Assembly: GCA_011009095.1 (NCBI GenBank)
Contig: VTPC01002291.1
Span: 1 to 64,000 of the forward strand
DNA: 64,000 nucleotides
Source of the DNA: Ignelater luminosus
Lineage: Eukaryota > Arthropoda > Insecta > Coleoptera > Elateridae
Direction: 5' to 3'
Under the pieces are notes generated by a model. The model did not search any database, had not been told where the DNA came from, and saw only the letters and a program-made list of their open reading frames with translations. Position numbers and translations under genes: made by a program. Below, in pieces: positions 23,887 to 38,900 of this stretch. Each line of letters starts with the position of its first letter. Position 1 is the first letter of the stretch.

Positions 23887-26866
23887 GTAAGTTTTTATTT
23901 GTATTGTTGAAGATTTTGTGTTAATTTAAATTTTTTTCCTACAGAACGAAGTCACAAACATCACCAACGTAAATAAAGTTGTGGATAACAAAATAATTAT
24001 AAACGAGGTTGTGAGGAAGATTCCTGGTAAAGAAGAAGTGCCTAAAATACCAAAGAAAGAGCAATGCATTTGCGAAATGTGTACTTGCGGGTGAGTTTGC
24101 TGTTTATTATTCTAACATTACAAAATATAAAATTTATATGCATGTTCGTCTTATTATATTAACCTGAAACAGACGCTTTGTGCATTTCAAATGTGTACAT
24201 ACAAGAAAAGGAAAGCCGCTATGTAACCAAAGTATCACAGCACGTTCTCGCCGAACAGGTTTATCTCTTTCGAACGTGTAATTCGAAATGGTAAAATATT
24301 CTTGACGATGATGTCATGCTTTTGCTAAATTCATTAAAAAACATTTACAGCTCTCCTTTAACACAAGGTGTTTTCTGCATTACATAAGACCATATACGTA
24401 CAACATTGAAATGCATCGTTGCCAACAAAAATAATTTTAACCTTTTTTGTTTCTCTTTTCATTTAAAAGCGAACTATATAATTATAGACTAGAAGAGAAA
24501 AAACATGATAAATGATAATTTCAAACCTTGAAATGGTTTTTATTTTGTTATTTTTAAAAAGTAGAATTTTGCGCACGCAATTCGCTCGTGTGCAGGATAA
24601 CAACAATTATCTTTTATATGCAAACTTTTGTAGTTTGCCCGGGAAAAATAAACATTTGCTTTCGCTATCTTAGATATATTGATTTTTAAAATTTAGGAAT
24701 TCCATCTATATACAGGTATATAACAGATAAGTAGTGGTTTCCTAATGATAAATTTCCTGTTTGGTTTGGTTATTTCTCTAAATTAAATTGCAATAACTTA
24801 TTATGCAAGTACAGTACAATTAAGAAAAATCCAAGAGTGTAACTGTCTGATTGACAGCTGCATTCACACCTGCACATGCAATTTTTATTCCAATGGTAAC
24901 CGCATTTCTTTTCAGACGTGTAGGTGATGCCCACAAAATTTAACTTTGCTGTAACCAAATTTAGAAAGAAGGTTAAAACCCTTTTATTCAAATTTTTATT
25001 AAAAAAAAATCTAAGAAGAGGTCAGGGCTGGAATATAATACAAATGTTGGAACTGCAGCAACTGCTATTGTATTTAAAAATTTTTCTTTTAGAACTGTAA
25101 AAGTTTTCATTGCTGTGATCGATTTGTACCGCTTAAAACCAGGGTCGTATTTTATATATAATTAAGAAGTTATTTTTAGATTATTTTGAGGACAAAACGT
25201 CGGCTTTCTTTTTCTGTCTATTCGATTCTATTGAAATATACATGCAGACCATGCAATCACTTGATTAGCCCAACACAAAAGATGAAACCGCAGTATCAAA
25301 ATAGAACAATTAACTGTGATACCCGCACAAATCTTGGAAATATTCTTCATCTTTTCTAAGTTTTACCGCAAGTATAACGTGATTTCCTTGAATTCTTACA
25401 TCACCATTAATGCATTCTTTCTTACGATTTTAATTGTCGGTTTCCGTTATTATATGAGATTTTTAGTCTGTTTCCAGTTTCTGCGATTCTAAATAAGAAA
25501 CTTCTCTAGGGAGCGTCCAGCGATCTTCTATTGTTTTGTTCAGTCAGAATGCATGTTGAACGTCATTCCTCTCCTTTTTTTAAAATTTATTCCATACTGT
25601 ACTTCCTTTACTTCGCTTCATTATAATGAACGGCTGTGAAATTAATTATTACGCTTTCAGTAAAATTATTAAGCAGAACGGATGCGGATTTAGATTTTTG
25701 TGTTGTTTGTTTATGTAGAGCAGGATTTTACGAGTGATTTTCGCAAAGTAAAAAAATCAAGAATTTCTGAACATAAATCTAGTAGTAGTCGTCAATAAAA
25801 AACTTAATGCGCTGATGCTAGTACGTTCAAATGTTCTTGATGATAGTAGACCTGTTGGTTATTTGTAAATAAATTAGCTTGGGTGATTATATTTGTCACT
25901 TGGAAATAATTTATAGAGAGGTTAGTAGAGCTAACCTAGTTATTGGTTTTGTTACAAACAATAAATGATTGATTTAAAGAAACTCTGTAATCTAGCTTTG
26001 ATATCGCAAATGAACGTCTGTCTATATTGATTTTATAATTTTCAAATGTTATGCGCTTGTTTTATTCAACCGACTTGATATCATCATTTCTTTTTTCTAT
26101 TGTACTAACCTACTTTACAAAAGCACTCGGTATAGTATATACATACATACATTATGAAAATAGATATTAAGGGAAATGATGTTATGCTTTTTTTAATGAC
26201 GCGTCATATACTAGGTAATAGTATTTATGATAATTACAAATTTAAAATACTAATTAAGGCTTTTCATTATAACATAGGAATGTGAATTAAGCCAGATTAT
26301 AAAAAACTTGATTAAAAAAATACAAAATAATATTTATTTTTTATACGCATGGAAACACATAATTAAAAGAATTGTAGCTTAATTTTCCCTACACGGATAT
26401 TTCACATACATTTTGGTTTTTGTAGACAAAACTATAATCATTGAAAAAAGCAGGGCAGTCGTGTGCGTGTTATAATTAATTAAAAAACAAAAGCTGTATG
26501 TACATAATATACAATTGAATAATAGCAATTACCGATGTTCAGATCTGATACAAGTAAATATCAATATGACTTATATATTACAGTGAATTACACTCCATTG
26601 TTTATAAATTATAAAGCAAGTATTCGTTTATCAATTCCTTTCTAATAAAAGTAATTGATTAATAAATCTATTGCGGAACATACCTTTTGATATCTTGTTC
26701 TGTAAGTGTACCTATTGGAAAAAATTCTTTTGACTACTAGCTATCTTGATTCTATCCTACATGGTTTAGTCGTTCGTTTTCAAATTATAACAGAAAATGC
26801 AATTTTTCTAAATGGCAATCATAGTAGGTCTTGGCGTAATTGAAATCACAGTTTTTACAGTTTTCA

Positions 26867-26901
<35 letters not shown>

Positions 26902-29900
26902 ATTTGTTACATTTATCTTCAATGAAGACGAAGATAATAACACTAATGTGACTTGCATAATCTAGCACGCTATGATTTTGAGAGAAACCAAAAACAAAAT
27001 AGCTTGTTGGTAACGTTTTCGTCGTACATGATGTAATTAAAATTGGAATAAGTATAGGTATTAAAGTATTCGTTACAAAAAAGAAAGAAAAATACAAAAA
27101 TGCTCGTACATCATTGTGTGTAATGCACAGTTCACATGGTTTTCTAATAGCATTTATATCATTAAGAATGTGTTTTGACTGTAGTTTATTGATTGCCATG
27201 ATATTTTACAAAAGTTGGTAAACTGTGTTATTTGTCTTCGAATCTCCAAATCTAAAGGGCAATGACATGACGTAATTCGCACTTAATAACTGATAACCTG
27301 TTGGTTATTTAGTGTCTTCGAGTGTTTAAAGTATATTTCCAGCGTTTTTCTCTAAATTCTTAGCGTTTTTTTTTTCAGAATTACTTGATATTTAATAACG
27401 TTATAAAAACTCATATCTGTAAGTCTGTAAATTGGATTAGCAACTCTACAGTTCTGTACATTCTAGATGTACTTTTTGCACAATAGCGTAGTGCCACAGC
27501 CTAACTAAAGATTCTTCTAACCTTCGAATGGCATAACGTACATACTTCGTACTTTAGAACTAATAACCTCTCGTTTACTTCTTGCTAGAATCTTTGAGTG
27601 TTGAAACTAAATTTCCAGAGTTTTTATCTGAATTCTTGCAATTTTATTTAAAATTATTAATAAAAAGACATGAAGAAAGCGATACATCGGTATACTTAGA
27701 AAAAGAATAAGAATTCCATTGGTATTAAAATTTAAATCCTTGTACCATTTGATAAAAAAGCAAGTTGGCTGCATTGAAGAAAATTGCAGTAATTGGCGGA
27801 AATCATCAATCAGCAGATGGCGATAAATTTTGTCTAATACATCAAATGGTGGAAAAGTAGTTTTTTAAATTTGCAAACGAGCTTGCAACGATTGTGTTCT
27901 TCTTTAGTGCATTTCTTAATCACCTTAATGTACCCCCCATGTGTCCTCTTAATCCGATAAAAGGTTCATTAGACCGGTTCCATAATTTTGAAACACGGTG
28001 TATACTACTTCTTTAGGTTACGGTAAATCATTTTTTCTTTTCGTTACTCTTTTTTCTGCATACATAAAATTATAATCAGTAAAAAGTAAATCTGCAGCAA
28101 TCTCTAACCGTTCTTCTTATATGATTTGTAAAGGATTTGCTGAATCTATTTCAGAAATTCTTCGATCATGCGAAATCCATGCTCGGATATTGGAGACACT
28201 GCTTTTCAATCGACAATAATTTTAAAATCGTTATGCATAAAAGCGGTTGATTTTTCTTCAAGAAAATGGCGAAAACTAATTTTCACTGATTACAGCGCCA
28301 TCTGTCACGATTCCGAAAAAACGTTTCGAACAGAACTTACGTTATTTTTCCCAAGAAATCCGAATCTGCAATAAAAAAAATTCACATTTAAAATTTCAGA
28401 GTTGTCCCCCGCCTCACCACCATGGGGTGGTGGGAGTGAGTTAATTTTTACACAGACAGACGTCCCCCTTGATAATATTAAAGGTTTATTTGGAACATTT
28501 TTTTCGTACAATGCTTATTTTTTGAGATATCTAGTTGTCGAGTTAAATGGAACACCCGGTATGATTCTTAAAAAATCATATAAAACTTACTGAATTAATT
28601 ACCAAAAACATTAAAAAATTGTAAAGTTTTTTATCACTATAATTAAAGAAAACTTTACAGGGCATTATATTAAAGAAAGCAAATTTAAAAACGCTACAAA
28701 AATGTTACGAAATTCATTTTTCTGTGACTTTTCAATTGATTTAGTATGAGTTTGAAAACGCAAATGAACTGAGCCCCCCCCTCTTCCATAACTGCGGACC
28801 TGCGTGAATTATATAAAAACTCTTCTACATTTCGAATGGCTAACGTAATCCATAATCTCGAACTAATAATCCGCTGGTTATTTAGTGCCTGCGAGTGTTT
28901 AAGAGTAGATTTACAGCGTTTTCCGCAGAACTTTTGGCTGTCTTCCAGATTTAATCCAATTTAATAAAACTATGAAACTCATCTTTGTTAAGTACATTAT
29001 TCGAGCAGTGGTTGACCCTCTGGTCGCTAAATCCTATTTGCGATTCTAGACGTATTTATCTAAATATTTTTTACGTTTCTTATGGCATGAAATAATTCAT
29101 AATTCGGAACTAATAAACTGCTGGTTATTTAGTGCCTACGAGTGTTCAGAGCAGATTTCCAGTGTTTTCCCCAAGATTTCCCGCGTTTTTCCTAAATAAA
29201 AATAAGTGAAACTAACAGTTGTTTACCACCCAAGAGCCATTTAAAAGATTCTGCCGTAGGCGTCAAATACACCAGCACTGCTTGTTTGGAACGTTCTTCC
29301 ATTAAGAAACATGTCATCTAAAACTTCGAACAAACAACAAAAACGTTATTACACTTCTCAAAATCATCATATTCTGTTTAAAATAAGTTAATATTAATAA
29401 TAAATAAAATCTAAACTAAGTACAACAAACCATATACAGAGTGTCAAGAAAATAGTGTCGAAGACTCTAAGGACGTGTAGTACTAATGAAAATAATTCAA
29501 AAATTTACATAAACATGTGTCCGGAAATACAGCGTTTCCAAGATACAGAGTGTCAAGGTGTCATTTAAAATTTATTGTGTTTTTGATATTTCAAGAACAA
29601 GGTGATATCGAAACGAGATTCTCCCTGTAGAATGCATCATTTCCGAGTAAAATTGAATTTTTTCGAAATCTTTCAAGTTCAGCGGCCTATGACAAGGTCA
29701 TACGTCATCTCAAGAGCGGGTTATCATTATTTGTATTGCATTCCTTGACAAAAATTAAGTTCTTTTTGTCGTAATTACTTTTTTTCCTAAAGTGTACCGT
29801 TTTCAAGATACAGGGTGTCAAAATCTCTTATTCTTAATTAGATTTTGACACCCTGTATCTCGAAAATGCCGAATTTTAGAAAAAAAGTTTTATAATTAAA

Positions 29901-32900
29901 AAGGTTCAATCTTGGTCGAGGAATTCGATTTCGACAATTTTTTTTGGCGTAGGGATGTGGTAAGGATACCAAACGCAAAACTACGAAACATAGTAGACAC
30001 TCTAAAGTACCAAGCATGTAGGGAAGTTAACTCTGATCTCATTTTATTCTTGAAATATTGAAAAAACAAGAAATTTCAAATAAAACTTTAGCGTTGCGGA
30101 TCTCGGAAACGGTGCATTTTAAGAGAAAAAACACCCTATATTTCTAACTAAACGTTTATTCCCTCGATTGTTTGATTCAGTCTTATGTTAAATATTCTAC
30201 TATTTTTGCTTTAGAAATCACTTACAGCAATTTTACTCCAACACTTGTCTGAATTTAGTTCCAGAAATTGTAACGCTTTTTGCAAAAACCAAGACTTACT
30301 TACAATATCGTTGATGTAAGCTAAGTAGTTGCTCTTCAATAAGGACTGTGTTAATTCAATGTGGCCTTACCTCATTCTGCTCAGATCAGTAGTTGGCCAA
30401 GCTTAAAATAATTTTCTGTAACATCCAGCTGCATTCTCTTTAGTTAACAATATTGCTCCTAAAGAGCAGAAAATGAATATGACAATAGATTTTGGGATTG
30501 GGAAGTAGAGGAGTTTTAAGACATTCAAATGTGGATTTATGTAGATGCCCTTCACAAAATGTTTGATGCCTTCCGATATTCTGGACATTTCTTCTAGTAT
30601 TTTTTCCCAAAACTTTGTTCACAGGTCTACACTCGTTTGCTGCTATAGCAGTTAAAGTCAAGACTTTAATCAGAATTTCCTTTGCAGAGATGGGCTTGTT
30701 TGCTCTTTAATTTGTATACATCCATGAAGAAACAAGAAATGTCTCAAAACGATTCAAATTTGCTGTTGAAGATGTAAGTGTGCCATGTAGTCAAAATATC
30801 CCTCAGGTTGACAACACTGGTGACAGCTAACCTAACAAATACATTTGACAACGGAGGTAAACTGTGATTCGCATTTTTTGGTGCGTTGTCGCGGCAAATT
30901 CGAAAACTACTCTAATATTAAATTGTGTTTTTCTTAGTTATAAATAATTATCAATTTGAATTAGATTACGGTATGAACGGTACAAAAATCAGTTTTGGCC
31001 ATTCCGTCTCCGGAGATTGCTGGATAATTTCCTTGTTTACGGAAGAGTGAATTTCGGTTTTCCATGTATTATTGAGTATCATTCCAAAGATTACAACAAC
31101 GAATCTAAATTTGTCCTATGATTTTCGAGTTACAGAAAGAATTTAAATTTTTTTAAATTCAACCAGTTGGTTTTAACAGCCATCAAAACGAGAATTAAAG
31201 AGCTTTTCAACAATATACAGTTTGAGACGTCTATGCAAAAAATATTTCTAAAACTAACTTCAGGAAATTCTAAAACCTAGTAGTCTGTGGAAACAAAACT
31301 GTTATGGGTATGCATAAACAATCTTTGTATCAGACAGAAACAGTTGCTATTAATTTAAGCCTACTTTAAACAGAACAATTGGGTTAATAAAATGCATAAA
31401 ATATTAAGAAATAGAAAATTATAATTTTCTGAACACGTCTCGTATACTAAAACTATAAAGTGCGTGAAAACCATCTAGGTACACGCTAATTGATTTACTT
31501 CAGTTATTATATTTCAATTTTTTATAATAATAATAATAATTGGATCTAATTGAAGGTTTATTAAAGCAACACGAAAGCTGTTATGCTCCGTGAGAATACT
31601 TAAACGGCCTGAACTTGTTAAATCCGTAAAAAGAGAATTCTCTTAAATGACACACACGCACACTAAAATATGAAATATAAGATTATACTAGGTGTAACGA
31701 TACCTACAACCTCGTCGCACCATCATTCTAAAAAGACACCTACGTCATGTTCTTGAGCTAACGAAGCTACCATTTTTCAATTAAAATTAATGGGATAATG
31801 AAAAACCATTTTAAAACGTCTAATATTTTCTTGTGGTTAAAGCTATAATAAGCAATATAAGTGGCTAGATGTAGGTGTTTATTATAGTTGTGCTGTTTTT
31901 TTAACTCTTAAAATTGTGTCGCGTAAAGATGTCACGAAGATTTTCTTTATAATTATAACGATAACGACTTAACTTTTTTCAATGAAACGATAAGAAAATT
32001 TTCCGTGAGCTGTTGAGTTTTAAAAATTAAAAAAAGGCCGACAAAAAATTTTTTGATAAGATAGAATACATTTATTAAAAAGAAACCACTCAAGTGGTAC
32101 TTGAAATGAAATTAAAGCCAGATGTGAAGTGTTTTATTTCTAATATAAAACTGTTATTGTTGTCGTGTAGAAATTAAAAACAAAAACATGACTTGCTAAG
32201 ACTTATAATGAATTCGAAATGTGTTTTGTCCACTCTTTTTTTTATTTATAATGAAAATGAAATCTTATATTAAATTGTTGACATCTGGTCATATTTTATG
32301 GTGTAACTAGTTCACGTCTACCTTAAATTGTAAAAACAACCATTTAGGTGTGACACACCCTGTATACTCTTTCAGCCGTTGTAGAAAAGGGAAGCAGAAA
32401 GTTAAGTTTTAATAAATAGTTCATATTTTGCATTAAGAATCAGTACAGAAGATTAAAAAATGTCCATCAATCAAATTTAAATTAAAATTTGTTTGGGTTC
32501 AAGCTGATAACTATAAGATTGATATACATATCTATCTTATTATTTACAATATTTAATTAGTTGTATCCCAAACAAATGATATCTGCATTTTAAAAGAATT
32601 CTGATAATTTATTCTTAGATAATACATAATTACATTCATGTCCCAAATTATGTTTGTCGTAATCATAACATTATAACGAAATTATTTGTGATTAAATATT
32701 ATTTTGTATCATTCTTTATTCAGAGAATAATTATCATTGGGATTATCTATATATACATAATTTAACCTAGATATTCCACTGTCATTTTGTTAGTATTCCA
32801 ATATTGCAATATTATTTAATGTAGTATATCCTTGCCCTGATTAATAGTAATAACTATTATTATTAATTAAATAAATTGGTGTGATACAGTATTCAGTAAT

Positions 32901-35900
32901 ATAATATACAGGGTGTTTGGTTCACCGCCGTATATCCGAAAAGGGGTGGTAGAAGACATGATTTGGAACTTATCTAACCTAATATACTATTATAGAAAGT
33001 GTTACGGTTTTTGAAATATTGTCATTTTTCATAATATCACCCAATTGGACGTATTTCCCCATTTAAATGTGAACACCGCACCACTGGAAACTTTTAATTT
33101 GAAGGCAATAATAATTTTTTAATCTTTCATAACTACTCTATCGTTTTAGTCATTTTCATCCCCTCCTACANNNNNNNNNNNNNNNNNNNNNNNNNNNNNN
33201 NNNNNNNNNNNNNNNNNNNNNNNNNNNNNNNNNNNNNNNNNNNNNNNNNNNNNNNNNNNNNNNNNNNNNNNNNNNNNNNNNNNNNNNNNNNNNNNNNNNN
33301 NNNNNNNNNNNNNNNNNNNNNNNNNNNNNNNNNNNNNNNNNNNNNNNNNNNNNNNNNNNNNNNNNNNNNNNNNNNNNNNNNNNNNNNNNNNNNNNNNNNN
33401 NNNNNNNNNNNNNNNNNNNNNNNNNNNNNNNNNNNNNNNNNNNNNNNNNNNNNNNNNNNNNNNNNNNNNNNNNNNNNNNNNNNNNNNNNNNNNNNNNNNN
33501 NNNNNNNNNNNNNNNNNNNNNNNNNNNNNNNNNNNNNNNNNNNNNNNNNNNNNNNNNNNNNNNNNNNNNNNNNNNNNNNNNNNNNNNNNNNNNNNNNNNN
33601 NNNNNNNNNNNNNNNNNNTTCCTTTGTATTCAAGTCGCCTGTTAGTCCTAAGAATCTGCAGGTGCTTAAAAGTGTGATATGTCATTTTAAAAGGCAAGAA
33701 ACAAGGATGTTTTTAACAATATTTGAACATAATTACCCATTGGATTTTTCTGTTTTTTAGCCTTATAAAGTAAAAGTTAAATTTTAGAGTCATAATTTTT
33801 TTAACTTTCTCCGGGTTTAATTTGTTTAATAATTTGTAAGAGTGGATAAAAATGACTAAAATCGATAAAGCAGTTATGAAAGATTATAAAATTATCATTA
33901 CCTTCAGATTAAAAGGTTTCAATAGTGCGGTGTTCACATTTAAATGGGAAAATACGTCCGATTGGGTGAAATTATAAAAAATGACAATATCTCAAAAACC
34001 GTGACACTTTGTGTAATAGTATATTAGGTTAGATAAGTTCCAAATCATGTCTTCCACCACTCCTTTTCGGATGTGCGGCGGTGAATCAAACACCCTGTAT
34101 AATAACACAATTGAAAAAAGCACACGAGCAAATTTTCACCATGTTTGCTACTAGGTGTCTATTATTCTACGTAGTTTTGTGTTTGATATCTTCATCAGAG
34201 GCGGAAAATTACTCTAAAGAACATTGTCAAGCATCGTCTCAAAAACAGAATGTAATTATTTGCATCGCATTCCTTGACAGAAAGTAAATCTACTTTGCCC
34301 TATAACCTTTTTCCCTAAAGTGTGCCGTCTTCGAGATACAGGGTGTGAAAGTTTACTTAAAAACAAGAAATTTCTACACTCTGTCTTGAAAACGGTGCAC
34401 TTTAGGAGAAAGTGGACTTACTCTCTGTCAAGGAATGTCTCAATTCTTCAGTAGTGTAGCAATTTTCTTGAGAATAATGGGTTAGGGTCTTCTGCAATTC
34501 CCCGCCTCTGATGAAAATGCCAAACACAAAACTATGTAAAATAGTAGTCACTTAAGAATAACAATCATATATGAAATTTCGTCCCAATATCTTACCTTGT
34601 ACTTGAAATATCAAAAAAAACAAGAAATTCGAAATAAGACTTTGTCACCTTGCATCTTGGAAATGGTGCATTTCTGGGCCCACGTTTATCTGAACTTCTT
34701 TACCTATTTTCATGAGTACGACACGCCCTTAGAGTCTCCGACGCTATTTTTCTAACACCCCGTATACATTTCCAATCAGAATGTCCCGTAATTTATATTT
34801 GATGTTTCACCAATGTATAATTTAGGTCATCACGAGTAGAAAATAAAAAGTAGCCATTTTGGTTATCCTCAATATTGTAAGAGTTGGGACATTTTTAGCT
34901 AACAAAACAAAACGCAATTTTGCTTATGAAAATCTTTAATTGCACTAATCCACTACAATAGTTGTTCAAAGTAGCTACCGGCCCTGCTCGAATCTTGTGC
35001 CAAAAAGTCTATGCCGTCGGCAAGGTTTCGTCGATTTAAATCACCGTGCCTTGTTCAATTTAAATCGATGAAACCTCGTCGACGTAGATTTTTTAGCACA
35101 AGGCAATTAAAAATTGTGATAAGTAAAATTCCTTTAATACTGAGAATAACCAAGATGGCCACTCTTTATTCTCGGCTTGATATGACATAAGTTATACATT
35201 GGAAAAGCTCGGAAATGGTACATATTCCACGTACTGGTACATATTTTTAATGCAAATACATATTAGTACATACGTACTTCTTCAAGTTGGTACAAAAAAA
35301 GTACGTAAATTTAAAAAGTGCGCGTTTTTTTAATACAACCAGACATAACTGACGGTCCTTAAACGATGCGGTTGTCTCATACGCTGATGTATACTCCGTT
35401 CACGATGGGTCGTAACAGGCCATACTTTAATTTTGTTGGTTTGGAAGTGTTTTCTTTTTTTTTAATTGTCGTAGCTGCGGCTGCATTTGCTGTTGTTGCA
35501 GGATCAGAAATTTTGCAAAAACGTTTAGTACCGATTAATTTTGTTTTGTTAAAAAGAGATCGAGTTTTCCTTATATTTACAGAGTTAAAAAAAAAAAGAC
35601 AACAGCGTGAGCTTAAACTGTCATAAAATCATAACTTTAAAGCACATTAAGCGTCAATCAGATTTTACAGGCCGAATTAATAGATAAAGAGCCCGGTTTA
35701 CAATACTCAAACTGTCATTTTTCCACAGCCATATACGACCCAGAAACATCGTGAACGCTGTATAGCAAAGAATCCTTAACGGCGGCATCAAATTATCATA
35801 TCAGCATGCGTTCGAAATGGCTGATCACGGACTATCATCAGTCTGGTTGGGCTGTCTCGGCCAGAGCAACCGGCGGATGAAATGAAGACTGAGAATGGAG

Positions 35901-38900
35901 AAGAAATTTAAGACGCCGTTCAAATTATAGAGAAAGGTCTAGAATGGACTTATGTAATTTTTAATCAGGACAGGGAGATACGAAATGGTAAATTTAGGTT
36001 AGGAGCGTGGAGTTTCATATTCCAATGTGAGCTCCTCGCCATAAGAGAGACCCTGAATTTTATTAGGAAAATGTACTACAATTAGTGACAGTCGTTCAGT
36101 ATTAATGGCACTAGAAGGAATGAGAAACCCAACATTCTCTTAATTTGGCCCTGGTTTGAGCTGTGCCTTGGTGTCCATGAAATATTTTTATAAAGGTAAC
36201 TCTTCACCTTGAACAAATTACCAAAAAATTCAAAAAGAATAAGAATTTTGAAATGGGATTAGTCCGCGGATTTATTCCTGTATTGTGAGTGAGGCCCACT
36301 TCTATAATCGTTGGACAAATTTATCTAGAGATACTCTGCATTGGTGGGATAACGAATGTATGTCGCGGGATAACCTGCATGTTCATGACAGGCATAACTT
36401 ATAATTAATAGAAATAGAATAAATTTTAATACTAAAACATAACATAGATAGAGATTTTGTACGAATCTACGCAAAAAATGAGAAAGAATACAGGTGCAAT
36501 CGTGAGCCCTTGAGGAACTCCTCGTAAAATTATTATTGATAGATGAACATTTCGGTTTATCTGAAATATGAAGATTGATTAACGATAAGTTTTTATATAT
36601 TTCTGCCTCTAGCTTTGGCAAATGCGCAAGATCAGTCTTTGCATCCATAATAATAGTTAGACACTTTAGTCTGTCTTTTCCTCAAATTTGTTCATTCATC
36701 ACAGTTTGTGCTACTCGATAGCTGTCACTATCGCTTTTGATTCTTCTTTAGTCTTGGAAGATAGGAAAAGTCTGCAGTGATTATGTGAAGCAGCATTGGT
36801 AGCAGGATCCGTGCACTGCGCCGTAACCAATAAGACAACTGAAACCGACATTAAATGCACCACGCGCCAACAAATAATAATCGTAGGTTGACAAACGTGA
36901 CTGCCGCAGGAAACACTGTGTTTCAGGGCATTGATAATAACCTTTTCGAAGAATGCAAATCAAAGCTGTTAATCATCCACTTGCTTAGTTTAACAGAGAT
37001 GACACAAGGAAGCGTCATTGTGCGACAACATGCCGCCACAGGCGGCACGCTTTAAAGTCTGATAAACACTTTGATATCACATCAGTTTACTTCCTAATAA
37101 AAAGGATACATTCTTTGATAAGCTGCTGGCTTAGTCTCAAGGTTAAATAGAGAGAACAAATAATGATCCCAGAATAACAAATGATACTACCTCAGATAAA
37201 ACGATATCTCAGTAAGAGATGATAATCTCTCTGAAAAGTGCAAAACACGCTCGTGAATGAATGAACACAAAAGAATGCGACAGTGCCAAAACATGCCACG
37301 CCTTGCAAAGCTAGCGTAATTTGCCATAGACGCCACGGTGACCAGGCGCTGCGCCGCCGCCATGGTCACTAAGACAACTGAGACTGACATTGAATGCATT
37401 ACGCGCCACTCTTTTTAAGAAATCTTGCCGTGTGCCCCAAATGTCCTAGGTAAGCCTTGATCTAAAGTAAAGATTTATTGCGTCTTTCATTGTGAACATA
37501 CTTCCAGGGTTAATACGTATATAACTCAGATTTGGATTAAATTGAACTAGGACAGTCGAGTTTTTCGGTGTAAAGGGAATAGGACTTTCTGGGGCAGTCG
37601 GTAATTTACAGGCAGATTTTGCACCAATCCATGCCAAAAATTCTATCGGGCTGTTTTAAGTTGCGTCGAGCTTTTCTTGGTCTAAAACAAATCTAAATGC
37701 AGTATTGTTCAAAATATCAACACAATGTCGCAGGGTTTCATTCTGTAGATTTTCTATTTTACACCTTACTTCCCATACTGCATCGATTAAATAAAACATG
37801 AACCAACAAAGCGGCTTCGCATTCCACTTTTGCTAACCACCTTAGAGAAAGTAAACCCTATTTTAAGATAGGGTTTCATCCTTGGCCGTGCCACCGAGTT
37901 GGATTTTGTCTTCCAACGGTCACCTAAATATAATGATCCTTCACGAAACCACTTACTTTGATAAATTTTGTATGAAAGTTTCAATATAGTTCCTACAGAT
38001 AGATTAATTATTGCATGTCACGTCACTATTACTTCTTGATGTCAAACGAGCTATTATTATAGGAATTCTGATTCTCTTTTAGCCTTGAAAGGCGATCTTT
38101 TAGATGGACAAAGTCTAAAAAGGACTGTGTTGTTGGGGCTAGATCGGACAGCAACGGAGTTTAAAATTCCAGGGAAAATGTCCCCATTATCCTTAAAAAT
38201 GAACATTTTAATCTCCATAACTAGTGTAATGGCCAAATAGCGTCAGTCTGTGTTATTTTTTATCCTCGCCTTACCTCAGTTAATAGATTTATTGTTTTTG
38301 CCGTTTGCCTTTCTAGTCCTTGCTTTGCTTAGGTTTTCTGGTTTTTGTTTTGTCTTTCTTAGCCAGTGTCACCCAAGCGTTATGCCACGACATACTTGTG
38401 TGTTGTTGCATGGTGTGGTTGGAGTAGGAGATAGAAAGAGATAGAGATGTCCTTTTGCTTCCAAGATAAACGCTCTTCAAGATTCTTTACAAATGGACAT
38501 GGAGTCAGTTCTCTAGGTATTTGAACAGCTGACACCCTAGTGGCCCAGTTAGTAGCTTGTTCTTTGAGGAGGTATCTTATTGTGAAGAGCCACCTAGAGC
38601 TTCGGTCTACTTGTTTGAACAGGTTCAACTTTTTAGGTCAACTAATTGAACTTTTTAATCCGAATTAATCCCATTGATGCTCTCAAGCTGTTCCAAATTG
38701 CATTAAATTTATCTTTGTCAGAATGACGGGAAAGGCTAATCTAGCAATATTCTCAACTCAACATTGTTCAAGATGTGAGCACAGTGTCACAGCTTTTTAT
38801 TTTGTAGACTTGCTGCTTTATAAGGAAATCTTCTTCTTTCGTGCCAAACAACTTTTCTGTTGCCCTGATTAGTCTAGATCTTCCTGTTTGATTAGTAGAA

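Noticed and set aside
33146-33697. Minus-strand frames of 155-183 codons at the foldback element
   Set aside because: They consist almost entirely of N.
35366-35626. 86-codon frame with a hydrophobic segment
   Set aside because: It ends in homopolymer-rich sequence, lies in a repeat-laden intron and matches no family I know.
36000-36650. Possible LINE RNase H remnant (text like FQCELLAIRETL)
   Set aside because: Only one short block fits and the other RNase H motifs are absent, so it is not supported as a feature.
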